Assembly: GCF_042652785.1 (NCBI RefSeq)
Contig: NZ_JBHSHD010000010.1
Coordinates: forward strand, 434,001-498,000
Length of the DNA stretch: 64,000 nucleotides
Direction: 5' to 3'
Origin: Dokdonella_A ginsengisoli
Lineage (GTDB): Bacteria; Pseudomonadota; Gammaproteobacteria; Xanthomonadales; Rhodanobacteraceae
The notes under the pieces are model-generated. The model saw only the letters and a program-made list of their open reading frames with translations, did not search any database and had not been told where the DNA came from. Every line of letters starts with the position of its first letter. Position 1 is the first letter of the stretch. Positions 53,125-61,324 of this stretch are shown piece after piece. The translations under genes and the position numbers were made by a program.

Positions 53125-54019
53125 CGCCGTCAATCCGCACCGTTTCGGCCGCGTGGCCCTGATCGGCCGCCCCAACGTGGGCAAGTCGACCCTGCTGAAC
53201 GCGCTGCTCGGCACGCGCCTGAGCATCGTCACGCCCAAGCCGCAGACGACGCGGCACCGCATCCTCGGCGTGGTCACGCGCGCGGACGCGCAGGTGGCGT
53301 TCCTCGATACGCCCGGTCTGCATCAGGGCGGCAAGCGCGGGCTGAATCGCCAGCTCAACCGCGTCGCGCGCCAGGTGCCCGAGGAAGCCGACCTGCTCGT
53401 CCACGTCGTCGACGGCGTGAAATGGCGCGAGGAGGATGAGGACGTCTGGCAGCTGGTGGCGCCGCGCGCGGCGTCGAGCCTGCTCGTGATCAACAAGGTC
53501 GACAAGCTCGCCGACAAGACCTCGCTGCTGCCGTTTGCCGCCGAGGTCACGCGCGAGCGCGCCTATGCCGGCGTGCATTTCGTCGCGGCGCGTCGCGGCG
53601 ACGGTGTGGCGGCGCTGCTCGACGATCTCGTCGCGCGCCTGCCGGAAGGCGAGGCGGAATACGCCGAGGACGAATACACCGACCGCAGCGAACGCTTCCT
53701 CGTCGGCGAGCTGATCCGCGAACAGCTGATGCTCCAGCTCGCCGCCGAGTTGCCGTATGCGACCACGGTGGAGATCGAGCGCTTCGAGGACGGCGCCGAC
53801 CTGACCCGCATCGGCGCGGTGATCTGGGTCGAGCGCGACGGCCAGAAGGGCATCGTGATCGGCGCCGGCGGCGCGCAGCTGAAGAAGATCGGCAGTGCCG
53901 CGCGCCGCGCGATCGAACAGGTGCTCGACCGTCGCGTGTTCCTCGAACTGTGGGTGCGCGTGCGCGAATCGTGGAGCGACGACGCGGCCGCGCTGAAGCA
54001 GTTCGGCTACTCGGAATGA
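53117..54019 (+). CDS. era: GTPase Era
   Basis: A 300-residue protein. G1 is ALIGRPNVGKSTLLNALLG, the switch I threonine lies in KPQTTRHRILGV, G3 is DTPGLH and G4 is NKVDKL. The C-terminal KH domain includes VERDGQKGIVIGAGGAQLKKIG and RRAIEQVLDRRVFLELWVRV. Era binds the 3' end of 16S rRNA during 30S assembly. Start ATG 53117 overlaps the rnc stop (ATGAATGA). The classic rnc-era-recO order is kept. Confidence 0.98.
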   Translation: MNDAVNPHRFGRVALIGRPNVGKSTLLNALLGTRLSIVTPKPQTTRHRILGVVTRADAQVAFLDTPGLHQGGKRGLNRQLNRVARQVPEEADLLVHVVDGVKWREEDEDVWQLVAPRAASSLLVINKVDKLADKTSLLPFAAEVTRERAYAGVHFVAARRGDGVAALLDDLVARLPEGEAEYAEDEYTDRSERFLVGELIREQLMLQLAAELPYATTVEIERFEDGADLTRIGAVIWVERDGQKGIVIGAGGAQLKKIGSAARRAIEQVLDRRVFLELWVRVRESWSDDAAALKQFGYSE

Positions 54020-54065
54020 CGCAGGCCCGAGGCTGAAAGACGGCGCGCGCGAGCGCGTACGCTTC

Positions 54066-54093
54066 CAGCCCTCAGCCCTCAGCCCTCAGCCCT
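54066..54093. repeat. Four perfect tandem heptamers (family D) before recO
   Basis: CAGCCCT is repeated four times exactly. A rough inverted partner (GAGGCTGAAAG) lies at about 54029-54040, with GCGC-rich sequence in between, so a hairpin is possible. The array ends five bases before the recO GTG, at the place where a ribosome binding site would be expected. Confidence 0.85.
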
Positions 54094-54097
54094 CCAA

Positions 54098-54814
54098 GTG
54101 CAGATCGACCAGCAGCCGGCCTACCTCCTGCACGCGCGGCCGTATCGCGAGACGTCGCTGATGATCGAGGCCTACACGCGCGACCACGGCCGCGTCGGCC
54201 TGGTCGCGCGCGGCGTGCGGCGCGAGCGCAGCCGCCTGCCGCGCGGCCTGCTGCAGCCGCTGCAGCCTCTGTTGCTGAGCTGGTTCGCGCGCGGCGAACT
54301 GGGCACGTTGACCGCCGCCGAAGCGGCCGGCGCGCCGATCGCTCTGGGTGGTGACGCCCTGTTCGCGGCGATCTACGTCAATGAACTGGTGCTGCGCCTG
54401 AGCGGGCGCAACGATGCGCATGCGGAAGGGTTTGCCAGCTACGCGCTGTGCCTGGCACGGCTCGCCGAGGAACCCGCTGCCGCCTGGACGCTGCGCCGCT
54501 TCGAGCGCGACTTTCTCGCCGACCTCGGTTACGCCTTGGCGCTGACGCAGGCGGCCGACGGGCGGCCGGTCGAAGCCGGTGCCGACTACGCCTACGATCC
54601 GGATTCCGGCGCCCTGGCCTGGCGCGAGGGCACTCGCTGGCCGGCGGTGAGGGGCGCCGCGCTGCTCGCGCTGGCGCGCGACGAAATCCCGGCCGCCGAG
54701 CAGCTGGCGCAGCTGCGCCGCGTCGTGCGCGCCACGGTGCGGCATCTGCTCGGCGGCGAACTGAACGCCTGGTCGATGGCGATGCGGCCGGCTTCGAACG
54801 AGCCGCGCGGCTGA
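54098..54814 (+). CDS. recO: DNA repair protein RecO
   Basis: A 238-residue protein. The N-terminal OB fold (QPAYLLHARPYRETSLMIEA, TRDHGRVGLVARGVRRERSR, LLQPLQPLLLSWFARGEL) is followed by the helical domain (IYVNELVLRLSGRNDAHAE, LRRFERDFLADLGYALAL). It loads RecA with RecR during recombinational repair. The GTG start gives the family N-terminus exactly, but no ribosome binding site is present since tandem heptamers occupy that position; expression may depend on coupling or on a structured leader. Convergent with the next gene, one base apart. Confidence 0.93.
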   Translation: MQIDQQPAYLLHARPYRETSLMIEAYTRDHGRVGLVARGVRRERSRLPRGLLQPLQPLLLSWFARGELGTLTAAEAAGAPIALGGDALFAAIYVNELVLRLSGRNDAHAEGFASYALCLARLAEEPAAAWTLRRFERDFLADLGYALALTQAADGRPVEAGADYAYDPDSGALAWREGTRWPAVRGAALLALARDEIPAAEQLAQLRRVVRATVRHLLGGELNAWSMAMRPASNEPRG

Positions 54815-54815
54815 A

Positions 54816-55517
54816 TCAGGCCAGCAGGGCGCGCACTTCGCCGCAGCGGCGCAGGAACCGGGCGATTTCCGAATGCGGCCATTCCCCGGCCGCGAGCGCG
54901 GTGCGCAGCCGCGAACCGGTGTCGCGCAGGGCCGGCACACCGCAGAAACCCGCCGACGCGTCCAGGCGATGCAGGCGCTCGCGCAGCGCGGCGGCGTCGC
55001 GCGCGGCGTCGATCGCCGCGATTTCCGACGGCAGTGCGTCGAGCTCGGCGGCGAGCAGGCCGCGCAGCGCGGCCACGATCGCCGCATCGCCGCCGGCCGC
55101 GGCCAGCGCCTGAGCGTCGTCGAGCGCAGGCGCGACGTGGTCCGCCGCCGGGAGAGGCAGATGGCGCGTCAGTGCCTGCTGCAACCCGGCCAGATCGACC
55201 GGCTTGTGCAGGATCTGCGCGAAACCGGCGGCGAGCAGGCCGGCGGGCGGTTCCGTTGCGGCCGTGGTCGCGATCGCGACTGCTGCCTGCGAAGGACCGG
55301 GCTCCGCGCGCAGGAGCGCCAGCGCCTCGGCACCGCCGAGGTCGGGCATGCGCACGTCGAGCAGCAGCAGATCGAACGCCGCTGCGCGCGCGAGCGCAAG
55401 CGCCTGGGCGCCGTCCGCCGCGGATTCGCAGGTGCAACCCAGCGTCTGCAGCGCTTGCGCGAAGAAGGTCAGGCTGAGCGGATTGTCGTCGGCGACGAGA
55501 ATGCGCGGTCGGGACAT
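54816..55517 (-). CDS. Response regulator with C-terminal Hpt domain
   Basis: A 233-residue protein. The receiver domain (about residues 4-122) has the acidic pair in VADDNPLS, phospho-acceptor Asp in LLLLDVRMPDLGGAEAL, the Thr in IATTAA and the Lys in LHKPVDL. The Hpt domain (about 135-230) has RLHRLDASAGFCGVPALRD, with His as the likely phosphorylation site. Such proteins relay phosphate from a hybrid histidine kinase; none is in the window. ATG 55517 is used. Divergent from the YdbH-like gene, 41 bases between starts. Confidence 0.85.
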   Translation of the reverse strand: MSRPRILVADDNPLSLTFFAQALQTLGCTCESAADGAQALALARAAAFDLLLLDVRMPDLGGAEALALLRAEPGPSQAAVAIATTAATEPPAGLLAAGFAQILHKPVDLAGLQQALTRHLPLPAADHVAPALDDAQALAAAGGDAAIVAALRGLLAAELDALPSEIAAIDAARDAAALRERLHRLDASAGFCGVPALRDTGSRLRTALAAGEWPHSEIARFLRRCGEVRALLA

Positions 55518-55558
55518 GGCGAGCAGGGAAGGCGCGATGGCTGGCAGAATGGCCGTCG

Positions 55559-58363
55559 ATGCGAGCCTCGTCAACGCGCCAATCCGTGATGTTCGCCGCG
55601 CTCGGCACGCTCGTGCTGGCCACGACGACGGCGGGTGCGCGCACCCTGACGCTCGCCGCGACGCAGGTCAGCAACCCGGAAGCGACGCTGCGCGAACTGC
55701 GCGTGGATGTCGAGGAGCGCGGCGCTTCCGCATCGCTGCGGCTCGCCGCCGCCGAGTTCGCCGCGCCGCGGCTGGCGCTGGCCGGCCGCCTGAACTGGAC
55801 CTGCGAGATTCGTCGCGACGCGCAGGCGCGCCGCTGCGCGGGACCGGTCGTGCTCGCCGGCAAGGATGGCGAGCAGACCGCGGACCTCGAGCTGCGGCTG
55901 GGCGACGACGACCTCGTGCTCGGCCTGCGGCGCGACGGTGCGCAGGTCGAGGTCACGGTGCCGTTCGCCGGCGGGCAACCGTATTCGGCTTCCCTCCGAC
56001 AGGTGCCGGCCGCCTGGCTGAAGGCGCCACTGGCGCGCAGCTGGCGCAACGGCGATCTGCGCGAGGGCCTGTTCGATGCGGTCGCGAACGTGCAAGCAGA
56101 CGGCCGCATCGAGGCGACATACGAGGTCTCGCACCTGTCGTTCAACAGCGGCGACGGCACCGTGGCCGGCAGCGGTCTTGCCGCCGCCGGACGCCTGCAG
56201 GCTACGCCGGGCGGAGCGGACCTGCACTGGCTCGGCAACGCCGATCTGCGCGGCGGCAGCCTGAGTCTGGGTGCGCTGCGCCTCGTCCTGCCCGAAACCC
56301 CGGTCGCGGCGAGCCTGGATGCGGTGATGCGCGAGAGCGGTCGCTGGGACGTGGCGAAGTTCGGCTGGAGCGATGCGGAGGCTTTGGTCTTCGAGGCCGA
56401 GGGCGTGCTCGAGCCGGCCGAACTGGCGCCGTTGCAGTCGCTGCAGGTGCATCTGCAGCAGGCGAGGTTTCCGCTCGCGCTGCAGCGCTATGCGCGCGGG
56501 CCGCTGGCGGCGCAGGGATATCCGAAGCTCGCATTGAAGGGCGAGCTGGCCGGCGAGTTCGCGCTCGACCGTGACGGTCTGCAGCACGTCGCCCTGACCA
56601 CGCCCGGCCTCGACGTCGACGACGGTACCGGCCGTGCCGCGCGCGGCATTCGCGGCGGCATCGACTGGGCTCGCGCCGGCGAGCGTGCGCCGGCCGCCCT
56701 GGCCTGGAAGTCGCTGCGTTTGGGCGACTGGTCCGTTGCGGCGACGAATTCACGCTGGCAGTCGCGCGACGGCGTCCTGCGGCTGGTCGGCGAGCTGCGC
56801 ACCCAGCTGCTGGGCGGCGAGCTGACGCTGGCGCAGACGGTGCTGCATCCGCTGGCGAGCGACGGCGAGCGCGTCGCGTCGCGGTTTTCGCTGCGCGGGC
56901 TGGGTTACGACAGCGCCGACGGTTCGCTCGGCGCGGCGCACGTCGGTGTCGACGGAAACCTGCGCGTTTCCGGCACCAACGACGCGCCGCGCGCGCAGCT
57001 CGAGGCGAAGCTGCTCGGCGGCGAGGCGCTGGCCGGCGCGGTCTACGTCAAGCTGCCGCAGACGCCGGTCGAGGTGCGCGCGGACGCGAGCTGGGACGGC
57101 GGGGTGTTGAACCTGCAGGCGTTCGACTGGAACGATGCCGGCACGCTCGAGTTCAGCGCTCGCGGCCGCATCGCGCCGGCCGATGCCAAGCCGCTGCGCG
57201 CTCTGCAGGTCGACCTGCGCGAAGCGCGGCTCGACCGCGCGCTGGACCGCTACGCGCGCAGCTGGCTCGCCTCGAAGGGGTACGCCGAACTCGCCGCCAG
57301 CGGCCGCCTTTCCGGCGCGCTGCACTTCGACGACGACGGCCTGCAGCGGTTCGGCTTCGACGCGCAGGGCGTGTCCGTGCGCGACGGCGGCGGCCGCTTC
57401 GCCTTCGAGCGGATCGACGGCGGCGTCGACTGGGAATACCGCGGAGACGCGCCGGCGTCCACCCTGGCCTGGCAGTCCGCCGAGCTGTTCAAGATTCCGT
57501 TCGGGCCGGCGAGTGCGCGCCTGGATTCGCAGCGCGGTGCGATCGTGCTGGCGCAGCCGCTGGAGGTGGAGGTGCTCGGCGGCAAGCTGCGCCTGGAGAA
57601 GCTCAGCCTGCTGCCGCGCTCGCCGCGCGGCGAGCGCTACGCCGGCTCGTTCGCGATCGCCGGCCTGGACATGCCGCAGATTTCGGCCGCGTTCGGATGG
57701 CCGAAATTCCCGGGCAACCTGTCGGGCGGTATTCCGGAAATCGTGTTCGCCGGCGACACGATCGAATTCCGCGGCGGCCTGGACCTGTACGTGTTCGACG
57801 GCCACCTCGGCGTCAGCGGCCTCACGCTGGAGCGACCGTTCGGGGTCGCGCCGTCGCTCGGCGCCAACATCCATTTCGAGAACTTCGACCTGGAGCAGTT
57901 CACCAGCGCGTTCTCGCTCGGCGGCATGAGCGGCCGGCTGTTCGGCACGATCGACGGCTTGCGCCTGGTCGACTGGAGCCCGGTGGCGCTCGACGCCTGG
58001 CTGCGCACGAACGGCGGCGGGCGCCTGAGCTACAAGGCCGTCAACGACATCACCGCGCTCGGCGGGGGCGGCGGCCTGTCGAGCAACCTGCAGACCATGG
58101 CGCTGAAAGTCTTCGACACGTTCGGCTACAGCCGCTTCGGCCTGCGCTGCCGGCTGACCAAGGAAGTCTGCCTGCTGGGCGGCATCGATCCGTTGCCGGT
58201 GCAAGCGGTGGCGCCGGAATCGGCGGCCGATCGCTACACTATGATCGAAGGCTCGGGCGTGCCGCGCCTCGACGTCGTCGGCCACCGCCGCCGCGTCGAC
58301 TGGCCGACCCTGGTGCGCCGCGTGCGCGAGTCGATGCAGGGCGACGGACCCATAGTGAAGTAA
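55559..58363 (+). CDS. YdbH-like AsmA-family protein
   Basis: A 934-residue protein. A signal or anchor segment (residues about 9-28, SVMFAALGTLVLATTTAGA) is followed by a long series of beta-strand-rich repeats with two similar blocks (PLQSLQVHLQQARFPLALQRYARG and PLRALQVDLREARLDRALDRY, residues about 290 and 545). A C-terminal region contains LGGKLRLEKLSLLP, FEVQ-like strands and SFAIAGLDMPQISAAFGWP, as in YdbH-type AsmA proteins thought to carry phospholipids between the membranes. It pairs with a YdbL-type lipoprotein gene downstream, as in E. coli. ATG 55559 or ATG 55589 may be the start. Confidence 0.75.
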   Translation: MRASSTRQSVMFAALGTLVLATTTAGARTLTLAATQVSNPEATLRELRVDVEERGASASLRLAAAEFAAPRLALAGRLNWTCEIRRDAQARRCAGPVVLAGKDGEQTADLELRLGDDDLVLGLRRDGAQVEVTVPFAGGQPYSASLRQVPAAWLKAPLARSWRNGDLREGLFDAVANVQADGRIEATYEVSHLSFNSGDGTVAGSGLAAAGRLQATPGGADLHWLGNADLRGGSLSLGALRLVLPETPVAASLDAVMRESGRWDVAKFGWSDAEALVFEAEGVLEPAELAPLQSLQVHLQQARFPLALQRYARGPLAAQGYPKLALKGELAGEFALDRDGLQHVALTTPGLDVDDGTGRAARGIRGGIDWARAGERAPAALAWKSLRLGDWSVAATNSRWQSRDGVLRLVGELRTQLLGGELTLAQTVLHPLASDGERVASRFSLRGLGYDSADGSLGAAHVGVDGNLRVSGTNDAPRAQLEAKLLGGEALAGAVYVKLPQTPVEVRADASWDGGVLNLQAFDWNDAGTLEFSARGRIAPADAKPLRALQVDLREARLDRALDRYARSWLASKGYAELAASGRLSGALHFDDDGLQRFGFDAQGVSVRDGGGRFAFERIDGGVDWEYRGDAPASTLAWQSAELFKIPFGPASARLDSQRGAIVLAQPLEVEVLGGKLRLEKLSLLPRSPRGERYAGSFAIAGLDMPQISAAFGWPKFPGNLSGGIPEIVFAGDTIEFRGGLDLYVFDGHLGVSGLTLERPFGVAPSLGANIHFENFDLEQFTSAFSLGGMSGRLFGTIDGLRLVDWSPVALDAWLRTNGGGRLSYKAVNDITALGGGGGLSSNLQTMALKVFDTFGYSRFGLRCRLTKEVCLLGGIDPLPVQAVAPESAADRYTMIEGSGVPRLDVVGHRRRVDWPTLVRRVRESMQGDGPIVK

Positions 58364-58386
58364 GCCGGCAAAGAAGGCAGGCCGTT

Positions 58387-58510
58387 AGTTGAAAAGTGCG
58401 GCCATGGATGGCCGCTTCTTGACTCTCGCGTTCAGGGACGAACGCACAGGAACAACCCAAGTGCGGTCACGGATGGCCGCTTCTTGATCCTCGCGTTCAA
58501 GGACGAACGC
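58387..58510. repeat. Twin double-hairpin repeat (family A) before the YdbL-type gene
   Basis: Two units in tandem (58387-58445 and 58459-58510) of the same family as at 27137-27260. Hairpin 1 is GCGGCCA-TGGA-TGGCCGC (one G-T pair in the second unit). Hairpin 2 is GCGTTC...GAACGC, where the other locus has GCGATCG...CGATCGC: a change on both sides that keeps the pairing. The second unit ends 18 bases before the YdbL-type start. Confidence 0.85.
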
Positions 58511-58528
58511 ACAAGCCCAGGAGCGGTC

Positions 58529-59131
58529 ATGAGAAAGCTTTTCGCCGGAGTCGCCACCTTCACCGCGCTGGCCTTGCTCGCCGCCTGCGTGACGATCAAC
58601 GTCTACTTTCCCGAGGCCGCCGCGGACAAGGCGGCCGAACAGTTCGTCGACAAGGTGCTCGACACGCCCGCGCAGGGCACGCCGCCGGCGAACGAGCCGC
58701 AGCAACCGCCGCCGGGCAAGTCGCCGGGCGCGATGCTGCTCGACTTCCTCGTGCCCAGCGCGTACGCGCAGCAGCAGGCCAACATCAACGTGCAGACGCC
58801 GCAGATCCAGGCGATCCAGGCGCGCATGCAGCAGCGTTTCGGTTCGGTGCTGTCGAAGTACTTCGACAGCGGCGCGATCGGCTTCACCCGCGACGGCCTC
58901 GTGGCGGTGCGCGACGCGGCCGCGGTGCCGCTGCCGGAGCGTCCGGCGCTGAACACTGCCGTCGCCGACGAGAACCGCGACCGCCAGGCCGTGTACCGCG
59001 AGATCGCGGTCGCCAACGGCCAGCCCGGCTGGGAGCCGCAGATCCGCGCCAGCTTCGCCAAGCAGTGGGTGCAGCAGGCCAGGCCGGGCTGGTACTACCA
59101 GGACGCCGGCGGGGCGTGGAAGCAGAAGTAG
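58529..59131 (+). CDS. YdbL-type (DUF1318) lipoprotein with extended N-terminus
   Basis: A 200-residue protein. A lipoprotein signal (FTALALLAAC) is followed by TINVYFPEAAADKAAEQFVD, a proline-rich stretch, and a DUF1318 domain (about residues 100-198): GLVAVRDAA, NTAVADENRDRQAVYREIA, SFAKQWVQQARPGWYYQDAG. In E. coli YdbL is about 108 residues and is a soluble periplasmic chaperone; a separate small lipoprotein YnbE lies between ydbH and ydbL. Here one lipid-anchored protein follows the YdbH-like gene, possibly combining both roles. GGAG precedes the ATG. Confidence 0.82.
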   Translation: MRKLFAGVATFTALALLAACVTINVYFPEAAADKAAEQFVDKVLDTPAQGTPPANEPQQPPPGKSPGAMLLDFLVPSAYAQQQANINVQTPQIQAIQARMQQRFGSVLSKYFDSGAIGFTRDGLVAVRDAAAVPLPERPALNTAVADENRDRQAVYREIAVANGQPGWEPQIRASFAKQWVQQARPGWYYQDAGGAWKQK

Positions 59132-59144
59132 GAATGTAGAGAAG

Positions 59145-59238
59145 ATTTCTCGCAGAGGCGCGGAGACGCGGAGACGCGGAGAAAAGAAAGCAATACGGCT
59201 TTTTCCTCTGCGTTCTCTGCGCCTCTGCGAGAAAAAAT
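59145..59238. repeat. Dispersed inverted repeat (family B), copy 1
   Basis: Starts 14 bases after the YdbL-type stop. Left arm ATTTCTCGCAGAGGCGCGGA, right arm CTCTGCGCCTCTGCGAGAAA, with internal 8-mers (GGAGACGC) repeated and a core ACGGCTTTTTCCTCTGCG. Two further copies lie at 60685-60780 and 62914-63003. This type of repeat is common between genes in the Xanthomonadales. Confidence 0.85.
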
Positions 59239-59336
59239 GCTTTCCGGCAGACCCTCGCGATCGCAGTCGTCGTCCGAGCACGCGTCGGCCGCGAACGGTA
59301 AACTCGCCCCCCTTCAAGCCAATCACGGACACCTGC

Positions 59337-59359
59337 GCGCCCGCCGCCACGGCGGGCGC
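59337..59359 (+). promoter_or_regulatory. Perfect hairpin in the rlmD leader
   Basis: GCGCCCGCC (59337-59345) pairs with GGCGGGCGC (59351-59359) around loop GCCAC, 12 bases before the rlmD ATG and followed by GGCGTTTTC. The hairpin overlaps the place of a ribosome binding site, and no good alternative site is seen. It could reduce translation or act as an attenuator. Confidence 0.45.
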
Positions 59360-59371
59360 GGCGTTTTCAGC

Positions 59372-60670
59372 ATGCAGACCACCGAAGTCGACATCACCGA
59401 TCTCTCCCACGACGGCCGCGGCGTGGCGCGCGTCGACGGCAAGGCCGTCTTCGTCGCCGGTGCCCTGCCGGGCGAGCGAGCGCGCATCCGCACCGTCAAG
59501 CGCAGCCGCAGCTTCGACGAAGCCAAAGTCGAGGAGCTGCTGACCCGCTCGCCGTTGCGCGTCGAGCCGCGCTGCGTGCATTTCGGCACCTGCAGCGGCT
59601 GCTCGCTGCAGCACCTCGCGCCGGCCGAGCAGATCGCCGCCAAGCAGCGCGTGCTGGCCGAGAACTTCGAACGCATCGGCAAGGTGGCGCCGTCGCGCTG
59701 GTTCGATCCGCTGACCGACGAACCCTGGGGCTATCGCCGCAAGGGCCGCCTGTCGGTCAAGTGGGTCGCCAAGAAGGACAAGGTCCTGGTGGGATTTCGC
59801 GAGGACAATCCGCGCTTCGTGGCCGATCTGTCGGTCTGCCACACCTTGCTGCCGCAGGTCGGCGAGCGGCTCGCCTTGCTGGGCGCACTGGTCGGCTCGC
59901 TCGAGGCGAAGGCGCAGATCGCGCAGATCGAGATCGCTGCCGGCGACGACACCGTCGCGCTGACATTCCGCAACCTGCAGCCGCTGTCGGAAAGCGACCG
60001 TGCGGCACTGACCGCGTTCGGCCAGGCCCATGCGATCGCGATCCTGCTGCAACCCGGCGGGCCGGACAGCGTGACACCGCTGTGGCCGGAACAGGTGCCG
60101 CTGTCGTTCCGCATTCCCGAATCGGACGTCGACATCGCCTTCCGCCCGCTCGATTTCATCCAGGTCAACGCCGGCATGAACCGGCGCATGATCGCGCGTG
60201 CGCTAGACCTGCTCGATCCGCAGCCGGAAGACAGCGTGCTCGACCTGTTCTGCGGGCTCGGCAACTTCACCCTGCCGATCGCGCGCCGTGCCGGCCGCGT
60301 GGTCGGTGTCGAAGGCGAGGCGGCCCTGGTGGCGCGTTCGCGCGAGAACGCCGCACGCAACGGACTGGAAAAGAACACCGAATTCTTCGCCGCCGATCTC
60401 GCCGTGGACCAGCGCGCCGCGCCATGGGCGATGCACGGTTACAGCAAGCTGCTGCTCGATCCGCCGCGCTCGGGCGCGGCCGCCGTGCTCGACTACCTGC
60501 CGCGCAAGGAGACCCGCCGCATCGTCTACGTCTCCTGCCATCCCGGTTCGCTGGCGCGCGACGCCGGCACGCTGGTGGAGCGCCACGGTTTCCGGCTGGA
60601 AGCGGCCGGCGTGATGGACATGTTCCCGCACACGGCGCACGTCGAATCGATCGCGCTGTTCGAGCGCTGA
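59372..60670 (+). CDS. rlmD: 23S rRNA (uracil-1939-C5)-methyltransferase RlmD
   Basis: A 432-residue protein. An N-terminal TRAM domain (VDITDLSHDGRGVARVDGKA, residues about 5-60) is followed by an iron-sulfur cysteine set (RCVHFGTCSGCSLQH and, later, SVCHTLLP). The AdoMet site is VLDLFCGLGNFTLPIAR, the catalytic Cys lies in VYVSCHPGSLARD, and the family end FPHTAHVESIALFER is intact. It methylates U1939 of 23S rRNA. Start ATG 59372 is preferred over the upstream open frame, which lies in the repeat. Confidence 0.95.
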   Translation: MQTTEVDITDLSHDGRGVARVDGKAVFVAGALPGERARIRTVKRSRSFDEAKVEELLTRSPLRVEPRCVHFGTCSGCSLQHLAPAEQIAAKQRVLAENFERIGKVAPSRWFDPLTDEPWGYRRKGRLSVKWVAKKDKVLVGFREDNPRFVADLSVCHTLLPQVGERLALLGALVGSLEAKAQIAQIEIAAGDDTVALTFRNLQPLSESDRAALTAFGQAHAIAILLQPGGPDSVTPLWPEQVPLSFRIPESDVDIAFRPLDFIQVNAGMNRRMIARALDLLDPQPEDSVLDLFCGLGNFTLPIARRAGRVVGVEGEAALVARSRENAARNGLEKNTEFFAADLAVDQRAAPWAMHGYSKLLLDPPRSGAAAVLDYLPRKETRRIVYVSCHPGSLARDAGTLVERHGFRLEAAGVMDMFPHTAHVESIALFER

Positions 60671-60684
60671 GGTCAGAAACAGCG

Positions 60685-60780
60685 GTTTCTCGCGGAGACG
60701 CAGAGGAACGCAGAGAAAGGCAAAGATTCGTTCTCTCATTTTTTCTCCGCGTGTCTCTGCGTCTCTGCGAGAGACGCTTT
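60685..60780. repeat. Dispersed inverted repeat (family B), copy 2
   Basis: Begins 15 bases after the rlmD stop. Left arm TTTCTCGCGGAGACGCAGAG, right arm CTCTGCGTCTCTGCGAGAGA, with a T-rich centre (CATTTTTTCTCC). Most divergent of the three copies in the core but clearly the same family. Confidence 0.85.
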
Positions 60781-60805
60781 CCAATCACCCATCGACGAAA
60801 CCCAC

Positions 60806-61309
60806 ATGCCCATTGAAATCGAGCGCAAGTTCCTCGTCGTCGGCGACGCCTGGCGTGCCACGGCCTCGCGCAGCGAGCGGATGGTGCAGGGCTACCTGGC
60901 CGGTCCGCCGGCGGCGCGCTGCTCGGTCCGCGTGCGCATCGCCGCAGCGGCGGCGTTCCTGAACATCAAGTCGGCCACGCCCGGCGTGCAGCGCGACGAG
61001 TACGAGTACGCGATTCCGCTCGAGGACGCGCAGCGCCTGCTGGCGACGCTGGCCGGCGACGTGGTCGAGAAGACCCGCCACTACGTCGAGGTCGACGGGC
61101 ACGAGTTCGAAGTGGACGAATTCGGCGGCGACAATGCCGGCCTGGTCGTGGCCGAGCTGGAGCTGGACCGCGTCGACGCGCCGTTCCCGCGGCCGGCCTG
61201 GCTGGGACGCGAAGTCAGCGAGCTCGTGCGCTATTACAATCTCAACCTCGCCGCGCATCCGTACTCGCTCTGGAGCGCCGCGGAACGTAACGCGGATGAC
61301 GCGCACTGA
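60806..61309 (+). CDS. CYTH domain protein (triphosphate tunnel family)
   Basis: A 167-residue protein with the CYTH start EIERKFLVVGD. Alternating charged strands form the tunnel: RCSVRVRIA, FLNIKSAT, DEYEYAIP, KTRHYVEVDGHEFEVDEF, GLVVAELEL. Family members bind or hydrolyse triphosphate groups with divalent metal; short bacterial forms act as inorganic triphosphatases or have unknown substrates. The C-terminus (REVSELVRYYNLNLAAHPYS) is typical of the short form. It precedes nagZ by 15 bases. Confidence 0.9.
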   Translation: MPIEIERKFLVVGDAWRATASRSERMVQGYLAGPPAARCSVRVRIAAAAAFLNIKSATPGVQRDEYEYAIPLEDAQRLLATLAGDVVEKTRHYVEVDGHEFEVDEFGGDNAGLVVAELELDRVDAPFPRPAWLGREVSELVRYYNLNLAAHPYSLWSAAERNADDAH

Positions 61310-61324
61310 GGTCACCCTGAAGAC

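Noticed and set aside
54066..54093. Tandem heptamers as a CRISPR-like array
   Set aside because: The units are 7 bases with no spacers; no cas genes are present in the window.
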